NCBI GenBank assembly: GCA_015478775.1
Contig: JADMKP010000007.1
Location: 248,001-312,000, forward strand
Reading direction: 5' to 3'
DNA from: Fermentimonas sp.
Lineage (GTDB): Bacteria; Bacteroidota; Bacteroidia; Bacteroidales; Dysgonomonadaceae
DNA length: 64,000 nucleotides
The position numbers and the translations under genes were made by a program. Below the pieces are notes generated by a model. That model ran no database searches and had not been told where the DNA came from. It saw nothing but the letters and a program-made list of their open reading frames with translations. Below, one piece after another: positions 35,484-42,997 of this stretch (positions within the stretch are counted from its first letter, which is position 1; each line of letters starts with the position of its first letter).

Positions 35484-36455
35484 ATGAAATCAATTATATT
35501 AACAGTTATACTTTCATTTGTTTCTTTGTCGCTGTTTCCACAAGAAACAGCAAGAGAGCGAATTGAACAAAGGAGAATAGAAGAAGCTAAGCAAAATAGT
35601 GGCGCTTCAACTTCACAAACCAACCACTCAGACATTCTTTTAAAAGATATTATAGAAAATGCCAGGTGGTCAAGAATAATATACCGATACATAGATCTAA
35701 CCAATCAAACCAACTCCCCACTCTACTATCCAGAAACGCCGGTGGAAGGTAAGATGAATCTGTTTACAACCCTATTCAGATTGTTGCAAAACAATGATAT
35801 TAAAGCATATGAATATCTAGATGGTAGAGAGAGTTTTACCGATGAGTACCTTATAAATTTTACTGAATTCATGGATCGTTTTGATATATATTACGAAAAT
35901 AACAATGGCGCAACTATAGTGCACGATGCCGACATACCTTCTCATCTTGTGCAGGGCTATTATTTAAAAGAAGTGTATTACTTCGATACCTCCACATCAA
36001 GTTTAAAAGTATTACCAATATCTCTCTGCCCCATCCTTCATCAAATAGATAATTACGAGGGTACAACACGTTATCCCCTGTTTTGGGTTCCTTATAGTGA
36101 TGTGGAGCAAAAGATGCGCACTATGTCAGCCATGTCGTCGTCTATTAACAACAATATGAGAGGCTCCATCGACGATTTTTTCAGAACTCGATTGTATGAT
36201 GGTGAGATATACAAAACAGGAAACCCAGGCAACCTCTCGATTTCTCAGTACACCAACTCACCCCAAGAGATGAAAACAGAGCAAGAAAGGATTGAGCAAG
36301 AGCTAGTTGATTTCGATAATCAGCTCAGGAAAGAACCGGTGGGCAATCTCATCCAAAACAATAAAAACACTAAAAACCAAAGACAAAGAACAAGCGTTAT
36401 ATCTAAAGACAACAATTCTGGTGCGCAACAATCTATGCGTAACCGCAGATATTAA
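35484..36455 (+). CDS. gldN: Type IX secretion ring protein GldN/PorN
   Basis: 323 residues. The signal peptide ends near LFPQE (residue 20). LLKDIIENARWSRIIYRYIDLTNQTNSPLYYPETP is the GldN/PorN signature, followed by FTTLFRLLQNNDIKAYEYLDG and PCIL-like ISLCPILHQ. FFRTRLYDGEIYKTGNPGNLSISQY is also conserved. The C-terminal 50 residues are charged and low-complexity (KNTKNQRQR). Last of the five co-directional type IX genes. Confidence 0.93.
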   Translation: MKSIILTVILSFVSLSLFPQETARERIEQRRIEEAKQNSGASTSQTNHSDILLKDIIENARWSRIIYRYIDLTNQTNSPLYYPETPVEGKMNLFTTLFRLLQNNDIKAYEYLDGRESFTDEYLINFTEFMDRFDIYYENNNGATIVHDADIPSHLVQGYYLKEVYYFDTSTSSLKVLPISLCPILHQIDNYEGTTRYPLFWVPYSDVEQKMRTMSAMSSSINNNMRGSIDDFFRTRLYDGEIYKTGNPGNLSISQYTNSPQEMKTEQERIEQELVDFDNQLRKEPVGNLIQNNKNTKNQRQRTSVISKDNNSGAQQSMRNRRY

Positions 36456-36477
36456 TTTTGAACTTCAAACTTTAGAT

Positions 36478-37035
36478 ATGAAAAGAAATGATGTTTCTAA
36501 AGAACAAATCGCAGAACTATTTGCAACTCTTAATAGACGTTTAGAAAATTCAAATGGTCAACCAAAATATAAATGGGAAGATGTTGAAGATAAACTCCAA
36601 AATAATCCCGATAAAATTTGGTCTTTATATAAAATGGAAGAAACAGGAGGTGAACCCAATATTATTGGATATGACATAAAATCTAAAGAGTATATTTTTT
36701 GCGACTGCTCTACCGAGAGCCCAAAAGGTAGGCGGAGTTTATGTTACGATGATGCTGCATTAAATTCGCGCAAAGAAAATAAACCCAAAGGCAGTGCTCT
36801 TGGCATGGCAAATGAAATGGGCATAGAACTTTTGGTTGAAGAGCAATATTTTGAACTTCAAGAACTGGGCGATTTTGATATGAAAACTTCAAGCTGGGTA
36901 CTCACCGATAGCGAAATACGCAATAAGGGTGGCGCACTTTTTGGAGATAGCCGCTATGGCAGAACTTTCATCTACCACAACGGCGCAGAATCTTACTATG
37001 CTGCAAGAGGTTTTAGAGGAATATTGAGGGTTTAA
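36478..37035 (+). CDS. DUF4256 family protein
   Basis: 185 residues from ATG 36478. An in-frame extension back to 36307 only overlaps the gldN tail in another frame. It contains ELFATLNRRLENSNGQPKYKWEDVEDKL, GEPNIIGYDIKSKEYIFCDCSTESPKGRRSLCYD and a C-terminal SRYGRTFIYHNGAESYYAARGFRG, the pattern I associate with DUF4256. No signal peptide. Three cysteines cluster in FCDCSTESPKGRRSLC. Function unknown. It follows gldN by 22 bases but is probably an independent housekeeping family rather than a secretion component. Confidence 0.8.
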   Translation: MKRNDVSKEQIAELFATLNRRLENSNGQPKYKWEDVEDKLQNNPDKIWSLYKMEETGGEPNIIGYDIKSKEYIFCDCSTESPKGRRSLCYDDAALNSRKENKPKGSALGMANEMGIELLVEEQYFELQELGDFDMKTSSWVLTDSEIRNKGGALFGDSRYGRTFIYHNGAESYYAARGFRGILRV

Positions 37036-37124
37036 TCAGATGTTAGCTTCTGCTTATCACCCATAATCAATATCCTCTACTAGGATGTTATTTTAATGTT
37101 GAATTAAATGTTATAAATGTTTCA

Positions 37125-37676
37125 CTAGTGTCCATGCTCAGTTGCGTGCTCAGCCTCATGTGCCGCAATTCCCTCAGCCTGTGTTTGATGTATAGTGCTA
37201 TGTGGGTGCTCAACAGGAGAATAAATGGAGTAAACCTTTAAGGGCTCATCTGAATCATTAACCAAGTTATGCCATTTGCCTGCGGGAATAAATATTGCAA
37301 AATCATGCTCCACTCTCGCTTCAAAATCCATATTATCTTCTTCATCACCCATCACTACAACTCCCGAACCAGCCTCAACGCGAAGGAATTGATCAATATC
37401 GGAGTGCATCTCCGCGCCAATATCACCACCTGCGGGAATACTCATCACTGTCATTTGCATGTATGTGCCGGTCCAAATTGATGTACGATAAGTTTCATTT
37501 TGAGTGGTATAGGCCTCAATATCAAATACGAAAGGCTCGGGACCAAAATCTTTAAACTCAACCTGAGCTGTAGCTTCTGGCGTTGATTCAACTGTTTGAT
37601 TTTTCTCTGCAGGTTGCGTACAAGCCACAAGAAATACTGATGCGATTATCGTTGTAAAAAAAGCTATTTTCTTCAT
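37125..37676 (-). CDS. Cupin-domain lipoprotein
   Basis: 183 residues. MKKIAFFTTIIASVFLVAC is a lipoprotein signal with lipobox LVAC, followed by a short acidic linker. The cupin fold spans about 65-165. Motif 1 is PAGGDIGAEMHSDIDQFLRVEAG, with His and Gln/Glu as candidate metal ligands, and motif 2 is IFIPAGKWHNLVN. The tail ends AHEAEHATEHGH, rich in His and Glu, and may bind metal. Substrate unknown. The gene is convergent with the DUF4256 gene and has its own -7 box at 37715-37722. Confidence 0.87.
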   Translation of the reverse strand: MKKIAFFTTIIASVFLVACTQPAEKNQTVESTPEATAQVEFKDFGPEPFVFDIEAYTTQNETYRTSIWTGTYMQMTVMSIPAGGDIGAEMHSDIDQFLRVEAGSGVVVMGDEEDNMDFEARVEHDFAIFIPAGKWHNLVNDSDEPLKVYSIYSPVEHPHSTIHQTQAEGIAAHEAEHATEHGH

Positions 37677-37714
37677 TGTTACATTATTTTTAATTATATA
37701 TTTTCGAGTTATTA

Positions 37715-37722
37715 CAAATATA
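37715..37722 (-). promoter_or_regulatory. -7 box for the cupin lipoprotein gene
   Basis: TATATTTG on the minus strand, exact TAnnTTTG, 38 bases before the ATG. Confidence 0.55.
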
Positions 37723-37958
37723 ACAAAAATAATTAAAACCTATATCGTTATTTATCAATATTTTAATAAAAACCTAGTAAATTTAATGACTCAGTAATCT
37801 AAATTAAATGTAATGTTTTGAAGAATAAATTCGCAATAGATACAATCTATTTATCGATAGAGAAAAAGACACAAAAGAAATTGTTTCGTTCTGATTAATT
37901 TATTAAAATCATTTGCAAACGTCCATAAGGACTAGACAGGGGTTCCCTTATGATTGCT
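37723..37958. other. AT-rich spacer without recognised features
   Basis: Together with the repeat block at 37959-38032 this makes a 395-base gene-free stretch between the cupin and esterase-remnant genes. Apart from short self-complementary bits around an ATCGAT at about 37854, I see nothing in it. Confidence 0.5.
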
Positions 37959-38032
37959 TTATGGTTTCCTTATGGTTTCCCTATAGTTTCCTTATAGTTT
38001 TATAAGGAAACCATAAGAAAGCTATAGGGAAA
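37959..38032. repeat. Four 11-bp tandem repeats followed by inverted copies
   Basis: TTATGGTTTCC (37959), TTATGGTTTCC (37970), CTATAGTTTCC (37981) and TTATAGTTTTA (37992) are head-to-tail with exact 11-bp spacing. GGAAACCATAA (38006-38016) is a perfect inverted copy of the first two units, and GAAAGCTATAG (38018-38028) is a near-inverted copy of the third. CTTATGGTTTCC and GGAAACCATAAG can form a 12-bp stem. The block lies just past the stop of the esterase remnant. Confidence 0.75.
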
Positions 38033-38071
38033 GTATAAAGAGAATCCACATCAGGTATGGCAGATGTGCTT

Positions 38072-38803
38072 TTATTTAAACAACATTGGAGCAAACTCCG
38101 ATAAGTATATTCTCCAGTTTTTCCATATATGCCCTTCTCCACTTTCTCTGTAAGTATAATTGAAGCCAATCTCATCCATCTTCTTCATGCTATCTTTTAC
38201 ACCTTGATATAAAAAATCTGTAGCTCCACAAGCAATCCAATATAGTTTAAAACCATTCTTCTGCTGTAGCTCTAGCTTCGGCATAAACTCTTCGGCATAC
38301 TTTGCTCTTTCGCTCTCGCTTCGTGCCATCATACTTGCTATTGGAGGTGCAGAGAATACACCGATATAATTGAAAGTTTTTGGATATTGAGCTGAAATTG
38401 CTGTCGAGTGCATTCCACCCATAGATAAACCTGCTATAGCACGATTGGCTTTATCTTTCTTAACTCTATAGTTGTTTTCAACAAACTTTAATATATCTTC
38501 AAAGCTATCTTCCATACTTGCTACCGCCTGTCGTTGTCCTCCACCCATTTGTGGACGATAATGTCGATACGATTCTCCAACAGCTGCAACATTTTGAGTA
38601 TGTCCGTTTGGCATTACAACAATCATTGGCTTGGCTTTACCCTGGGCAATAAGGTTGTCCAGAATCTGAACTGTAAGACCTAATGTAATCCATGCTTCTT
38701 CGTCACCACCATAACCATGGAGCAGATAAAATACAGAATACGATTGTTTGCTGTTTTCATAACCATGAGGTGTATAGATTGTAATCCTTCGCTGTTCTTC
38801 TAA
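38072..38803 (-). pseudogene. Esterase (alpha/beta hydrolase), 5' end lost
   Basis: 243 codons of an esterase-D/feruloyl-esterase-type hydrolase are open from 38803 down to the stop at 38072. The nucleophile is in GLSMGGMHS, the acid in GATDFLY and the histidine in GEGHIWKNW, and [13 protein letters not shown] is the oxyanion region. No start codon is available at the front. The frame begins directly after the rhodanese stop (TAA) and in the same frame, reading [16 protein letters not shown], which in relatives lies some 50-60 residues in, after the signal peptide. An internal ATG at 38626 would give only 184 residues and lose the oxyanion part. Best explained by a deletion that removed the esterase 5' end. 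Confidence 0.75.
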
Positions 38804-39115
38804 TTATTGGGAATCTAAATCTTTAAATGTCATCCAACCGCCTCCATTATAAGCCTGGTACCCATTTTTATTTAAAAATCTTACTACTTGTGCGCTTCTA
38901 GCTCCGCTAGCGCAAACTACAACAATTGACTTTTCCTTATTAAAAGAGTTATATTTTCTTGGTATTTGTGATACTGGGATATTAATTGATCTTTTAACAT
39001 GCCCTGCTTTAAATTCTTCTTTAGTGCGCACATCTAGTAGCATGGCACCGCTATTTACCCTTTCTTTTAATAATTTTTTGTCGGGCACTCTGAATAGTTT
39101 GCTTAAAAATCCCAT
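38804..39115 (-). CDS. Rhodanese-like single-domain protein
   Basis: 103 residues, one rhodanese domain. MLLDVRTKEEFKAGHVKRSINIPV is the N-terminal signature, and the active-site loop is VVVCASGARSAQVV with the catalytic cysteine. LNKNGYQAYNGGGWMTF closes the fold. It probably moves sulfane sulfur between cytoplasmic acceptors. The last residues (KDLDSQ) are followed by the in-frame esterase remnant, so the original C-terminus may have been altered by the same deletion, though the length is normal. Confidence 0.9.
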   Translation of the reverse strand: MGFLSKLFRVPDKKLLKERVNSGAMLLDVRTKEEFKAGHVKRSINIPVSQIPRKYNSFNKEKSIVVVCASGARSAQVVRFLNKNGYQAYNGGGWMTFKDLDSQ

Positions 39116-39465
39116 ATTTATCTGTTCTTAATTTTCTTATTCATTATAAACATTGATAAGCTAACAAAGTTTTAAAATCTTGGCTGATCTTTGAAATAAT
39201 GACAACCTTATCTAATTATTGCAATAAAATAAATTTGAGACAGACATAAAGAACAAATTCATTTATTTTTACCTTGAGTAAACATGTTTTTACCATATGC
39301 AAAGGTCTTGAGTATTGTACTATTGTCGAATATTTATCTTTGCGTCCGATAAATATGAGTATGCCGAAATACGTAATGCGAAGGCAAAAGCATACAATAT
39401 TAAGTCAATAAGTTTGTCCATTTTTTTCAATTTAGTGTCTATTATAAAAACAGTACAGTCCCTTT
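39116..39465. other. 350-base spacer between divergent genes
   Basis: Holds a plus-strand -7 box TATCTTTG at 39335-39342, with a TTG 17 bases upstream, in front of the small AraC gene. A 78-codon frame overlaps it but has no recognisable protein features. I see no terminator or RNA structure of note. Confidence 0.5.
39335..39342 (+). promoter_or_regulatory. -7 box upstream of the small AraC gene
   Basis: TATCTTTG, exact TAnnTTTG, about 124 bases before the ATG at 39466. A TTG at 39315 is two bases closer than ideal for -33. Confidence 0.45.
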
Positions 39466-40122
39466 ATGACAATTATGAATCTGACATTTATTTCTTTATT
39501 TCTGACTATTGCACTAATTGTAGCATTAATCAGTTTTGCATTTGTTGTTAACCTAAACAAGAAGTTGACCAGAGCAAAGAATAATGAAAGAAAATTTAAT
39601 GGCGATATAGAATCAAATATCGCAATGCTTGTTACGAAGCAATTAACACACAATTTAAACGGGTTATTTGAGAGTAACGAATTCAACCACCCCATGGACA
39701 GCACAACAAATCACAAAGTAATTAAATCTGAAGTTGAAAGTGAGTTTGATAACATTATTAGAAGCAAAATAGACCCACTTTTTCTACAACGTGTTACCTC
39801 TCTTATTTATAAAGAAATTACAAATACCGATAATATAATTGAGGCTATCTCTTCTGAATTATGCATCAGTTCCTCTCAGCTTAATCGTAAAATAAAACTG
39901 ATGACCGGAATGACTACCTCCCATTTAATTCTTGAAACTAGATTAAAAAAGGCCAAGAAGCAGTTAACATTGACTCAAAAACCAATTGGAGAAATTGCTA
40001 TGGAATGCGGATTTAATGATTTTGCATATTTCTCTCGTTCATTTAAAAAAGAGTTCGATATGACACCTAGCGCATTTCAACGTATACCACATTCTGTAAA
40101 CTTAACACGAGAACAAGCATAA
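39466..40122 (+). CDS. Membrane-anchored AraC-family regulator, minimal form
   Basis: 218 residues. A single transmembrane helix at about 5-29 is followed by a short charged linker. The C-terminal AraC DNA-binding domain lies at about 110-208: first helix-turn-helix ISSELCISSSQLNRKIKLMTG, second IGEIAMECGFNDFAYFSRSFKKEFDMTPSAF. This looks like the C-terminal end of a hybrid two-component system or TPR-TM-AraC sensor without the periplasmic sensor and kinase. It may be a reduced regulator or a remnant. The stop codon lies inside a 16-bp tandem duplication. Confidence 0.85.
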   Translation: MTIMNLTFISLFLTIALIVALISFAFVVNLNKKLTRAKNNERKFNGDIESNIAMLVTKQLTHNLNGLFESNEFNHPMDSTTNHKVIKSEVESEFDNIIRSKIDPLFLQRVTSLIYKEITNTDNIIEAISSELCISSSQLNRKIKLMTGMTTSHLILETRLKKAKKQLTLTQKPIGEIAMECGFNDFAYFSRSFKKEFDMTPSAFQRIPHSVNLTREQA

Positions 40123-40149
40123 GCGCAAACAAACATAAGCGCAAACAAA
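40118..40149 (+). repeat. Perfect 16-bp tandem duplication across the AraC stop
   Basis: CATAAGCGCAAACAAA twice in a row. The TAA in the first unit is the stop of the upstream gene. A separate 11-bp duplication, TTTCTGCTTTC twice, lies at 40211-40232 in the same spacer. Confidence 0.8.
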
Positions 40150-40310
40150 CAAAAGTAAGTGCTTTTTAGCTGTACACTATTTGCTCATTAACGGCTCACA
40201 AACTGCCCAATTTCTGCTTTCTTTCTGCTTTCTTTCTGAACGAACTTAACCCCTCACAACATTGTTATAAATTAAGAATATGCAATGTAAAACATTTAAA
40301 ATCACATATT

Positions 40311-40574
40311 ATGAAGGTAGCAGTGTGGGATACTTATGTAACTAAAAAAAATGGAGAAATTATGCATTTTGATATTATAGCACCTGCTGAAATGAAAGAT
40401 GCTGATAAAATATATGAATATGGCAGAGAGTACCTGAAAGCTAAAGGTGAGGAAGGGCAGAAACTTACATCCAAAGAATGCTCATTTTGCCATATAGAGG
40501 CACTGAAGCCCGAGAATGAGGCAGAGATATTGCAAAATGGATACTATATTGTAGAAATGGAAAATTGCAATTAA
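40311..40574 (+). CDS. DUF2024 family protein
   Basis: 87 residues. MKVAVWDTYVTKKNGEIMHFDIIAPAE is the DUF2024 beginning, and YLKAKGEEGQKLTSKECSFCHIEAL contains the conserved Cys-x2-Cys-His block. IQNGYYIVEM-type ending (LQNGYYIVEME). Small, soluble and of unknown function. It ends ten bases before the stop of the convergent AraC gene. Confidence 0.88.
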   Translation: MKVAVWDTYVTKKNGEIMHFDIIAPAEMKDADKIYEYGREYLKAKGEEGQKLTSKECSFCHIEALKPENEAEILQNGYYIVEMENCN

Positions 40575-40583
40575 AAGTGTTAA

Positions 40584-41939
40584 TTAGGACTCTTTTAATT
40601 GTTCTGCCCGTTCTAATTGTTCTGCCCGTTCTGTTTGCTCTGCCCGCCACTGCAAGGGGCTACAATTCATTTTTTGCGTAAATGCTCTGCCAAATACTGA
40701 TATTGAGCTAAACCCTGATAGTTCGGCAATGTTGGTAATTTTTAAATCGGGACGAGATAGTAACAATCGCTTACTTTCTTCTAAACGGTATCGCATAACA
40801 AATTGATAAAAACTCTCGCCATAACCTTCATTAAAAAGTCGTGACAGGTAACTCCGATTGAGTGGGAGAATTTCCATTGCATCTATCAGCTTAAAATCTT
40901 TGCGCAAATACGGCTTCTCTGTTTCCATCCACTCTTCTAGCTTTTCTTTATAATTAGTAAGCCTATCATTAAATGATTTAATTAAAATTGCATTATTATC
41001 TAATACAAGAGTTACATCTGTTTGAGTTTGCTCAACCTCTCTTATCTGAGCATTCCAATCGTTCATCCCTTCTTTGAAATAATCATTTGGATAGGGACTC
41101 TTCCTAAACAGTACTCTATAAAATCCATATAGAAAAAAGCACAGAAAAATAATGCTGTGCATTAAAACACTACGTATATTATTACTAAACACTACAATCA
41201 AACACGAAAGGGAAATTATTAAATTAGCATATATGTAATCACTTAACCATTTTATATCTATGTTTTCCATTGATGCATAATTATTTTCACACCATCTAGT
41301 GTAACTTTTCCTATAACGCAGCATAATTATAACTCCAAATATTGGATAAAGCAGAATTAGTAATCTAAGCAATACACTAAACATACTTAATTCATTGATG
41401 AAAGACGACCAATTATTATAGACAGGTATAGTTGTAAATAGTGTATTAGTCTCTACCAGAGATAAAAGAATTATAATGAATGTGGGCGAAAAAAGCATTA
41501 ACGCTCTTTTTAATGTAAGCCAACCGGGTCGTAAAGCTTCAAGAGGGTATAAAAGAAATATATATGCATTAACAACACCATATATCAGCATTGGGAGAGA
41601 CATAAACTTATATTCAACTACACCAGCATATCCAGTGGTCAGGCCTTTTACAAGGGATAAAAAGTTAGTTGATCCTGTAATAATCATAAGAACAACAAAA
41701 AGCATATCATCTCTATGCATTTTTTTTTGTGTCACAATCATAAAAGCTCCAAAGAGGCACACCAAGCACAGCATTGACATTGTCGACTGGCGAATATATC
41801 TAAATGACTCAAAGGGCAATTGCATTAGATAATAATGACCTAATAAAACTATTAAAAAGACAACAGTGTATATTAATAATCTCTTATGCCCAGAAAAGAC
41901 ATTCTGATGTATGTTTTTCATAAATGATAAATTGGACAT
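40584..41939 (-). CDS. AraC-family regulator with multi-pass membrane N-terminus
   Basis: 451 residues. Residues 20 to about 280 hold seven or so transmembrane helices (for example LLIYTVVFLIVLLGHYYLM, FIIILLSLVE, LLRLLILLYPIFGVIIML, SIIFLCFFLYGFYRVLF). A linker leads to the AraC domain at about 355-440 (LPLNRSYLSRLFNEGYGESFYQFVMRYRL, ITNIAELSGFSSISVFGRAFTQKMNCSPLQW). The last 18 residues are three hexamers (RAEQTE, RAEQLE, RAEQLK) that extend past the normal domain end. It probably senses a membrane or lipid signal. The target is unknown. Confidence 0.87.
   Translation of the reverse strand: MSNLSFMKNIHQNVFSGHKRLLIYTVVFLIVLLGHYYLMQLPFESFRYIRQSTMSMLCLVCLFGAFMIVTQKKMHRDDMLFVVLMIITGSTNFLSLVKGLTTGYAGVVEYKFMSLPMLIYGVVNAYIFLLYPLEALRPGWLTLKRALMLFSPTFIIILLSLVETNTLFTTIPVYNNWSSFINELSMFSVLLRLLILLYPIFGVIIMLRYRKSYTRWCENNYASMENIDIKWLSDYIYANLIISLSCLIVVFSNNIRSVLMHSIIFLCFFLYGFYRVLFRKSPYPNDYFKEGMNDWNAQIREVEQTQTDVTLVLDNNAILIKSFNDRLTNYKEKLEEWMETEKPYLRKDFKLIDAMEILPLNRSYLSRLFNEGYGESFYQFVMRYRLEESKRLLLSRPDLKITNIAELSGFSSISVFGRAFTQKMNCSPLQWRAEQTERAEQLERAEQLKES
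40594..40647 (-). repeat. Three tandem 18-bp repeats at the AraC gene 3' end
   Basis: On the plus strand, units TTTTAATTGTTCTGCCCG, TTCTAATTGTTCTGCCCG and TTCTGTTTGCTCTGCCCG start at 40594, 40612 and 40630. In the gene they encode RAEQ-x-E hexamers just before the stop codon. Confidence 0.85.
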
Positions 41940-41982
41940 AATTCAATTAAGAAGGTGTAATTATTAAAGATGAAAATGTGAA

Positions 41983-41990
41983 CAAAAATA
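41983..41990 (-). promoter_or_regulatory. -7 box for the multi-pass AraC gene
   Basis: TATTTTTG on the minus strand, matching TAnnTTTG, 43 bases before the ATG. Confidence 0.5.
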
Positions 41991-42175
41991 TATATATTTT
42001 TCTTTTCTGCAAAGCTTTTACCCACAGCATATCGTAAGAGACTGGTATTTATAAATTAACGAATACTTAGGTGTATATAGAATTTACTATTTGCAAAAAA
42101 CAGCCAAAACTCACATTCTTCTTTTTTACTTAACGCATACATGTTTTTTACTAAGAGACAAGACCCAACGATCAG

Positions 42176-42218
42176 CCGCTTTGGTAAATATTTACCTTTA
42201 CACGCTAAAACAAAGCGG
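42176..42218 (+). promoter_or_regulatory. Nested inverted repeats in the barrel gene leader
   Basis: CCGCTTTG (42176-42183) pairs with CAAAGCGG (42211-42218). Inside it lies the perfect palindrome GTAAATATTTAC (42184-42195). This could be a leader RNA structure or an operator. Confidence 0.4.
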
Positions 42219-42266
42219 AAGCCGAAAAGCTCAATGAGTAGGCAAGAATATATTATACTTAATATT

Positions 42267-42836
42267 ATGACTAAAAAATGTATTTCGTTATTAATTGTAT
42301 TTTCATGTAGCGCATTAATTAGTATGCAAGCACAAAACATTTTCTCGAAGGGAGACAGAGCTATTAATGTTGGTATTGGTTTGGGAAGCTACTATGGTGG
42401 TACTGGATATAAAAGCAGTATTCCTCCTATTTCAGCTTCTTTTGAACAAGGTGTAGTAGATGGTTTGTTAGATGGCAAGGCTTCGATAGGTGTAGGTGGA
42501 TATTTGGCTTATACTGCCAATAAATGGGAAACATCAATCTCAAATAGTACATATGGATATAAATACACTTATTTTATTCTTGGTGCACGTGGTATATTCC
42601 ATTATCAATTTGTTGATAAACTCGATACATATACAGGATTGATGCTGGGCTATAATGTTGTTGGCAGCAAAAATATTGGTGATAACGGTGGAGGTTTAGA
42701 TAGTCCAACTGCAAGCGGTATAGGATATTCTGCATTTATTGGTGGACGTTACCATTTCTCTGAGAAATTCACTGCTTTTGCAGAACTTGGATATGGAATA
42801 TCTGCATTAGAATTGGGTATATCGTTTAGACTATAA
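42267..42836 (+). CDS. Small outer-membrane beta-barrel protein
   Basis: 189 residues from ATG 42267, where a clear signal peptide starts (MTKKCISLLIVFSCSALISMQAQ). The mature part alternates Gly, aromatic and polar residues like an eight-stranded barrel (INVGIGLGSYYGGTG, ASIGVGGYLAYTANKWE, DTYTGLMLGYNVVG, FAELGYGISALELGISFRL). The final Phe-Arg-Leu resembles the C-terminal BAM signal. Function unknown. A strong hairpin follows the stop. Confidence 0.82.
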   Translation: MTKKCISLLIVFSCSALISMQAQNIFSKGDRAINVGIGLGSYYGGTGYKSSIPPISASFEQGVVDGLLDGKASIGVGGYLAYTANKWETSISNSTYGYKYTYFILGARGIFHYQFVDKLDTYTGLMLGYNVVGSKNIGDNGGGLDSPTASGIGYSAFIGGRYHFSEKFTAFAELGYGISALELGISFRL

Positions 42837-42862
42837 GAATTTGTGAAAGTTCAAATACAAGG

Positions 42863-42899
42863 TAGCGTAAAACAAATTTCGAGTCTTTGTTTTACGCTA
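42863..42899 (+). terminator. 14-bp hairpin after the barrel gene
   Basis: TAGCGTAAAACAAA (42863-42876) and TTTGTTTTACGCTA (42886-42899) are perfect inverted repeats around nine bases. No strict T run follows, so this is probably a terminator or mRNA-stabilising stem. Confidence 0.65.
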
Positions 42900-42997
42900 A
42901 TTGTAATTTTAACAGTTCAGTTTCAAACTATTATCTATACACAGTGTTATAAGCGAAACTCCTGCTATTCTTATATATTAATATAAATTAGAAAAAC

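Larger units (their letters stand above)
41940..42266. other. 327-base divergent spacer with a structured leader
   Basis: Contains a minus-strand -7 box at 41983-41990 for the AraC gene and, on the plus side, paired inverted repeats at 42176-42218 ahead of the barrel gene. A frame open from 42141 into the barrel gene gives a 42-residue basic extension that does not look like protein. Confidence 0.5.

Noticed and set aside
39315-39551. 78-codon plus-strand frame before the small AraC gene
   Set aside because: It spans the predicted -7 box, overlaps the AraC start and has a Cys/Tyr/Ile-rich composition typical of random AT-rich DNA.
37723-42266. Mobile element or genomic island in the accessory-looking region
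   Set aside because: No integrase, transposase, terminal repeats, target duplication or clear base-composition shift was seen. The tRNA-Val at 45191 shows no duplicated 3' end nearby.
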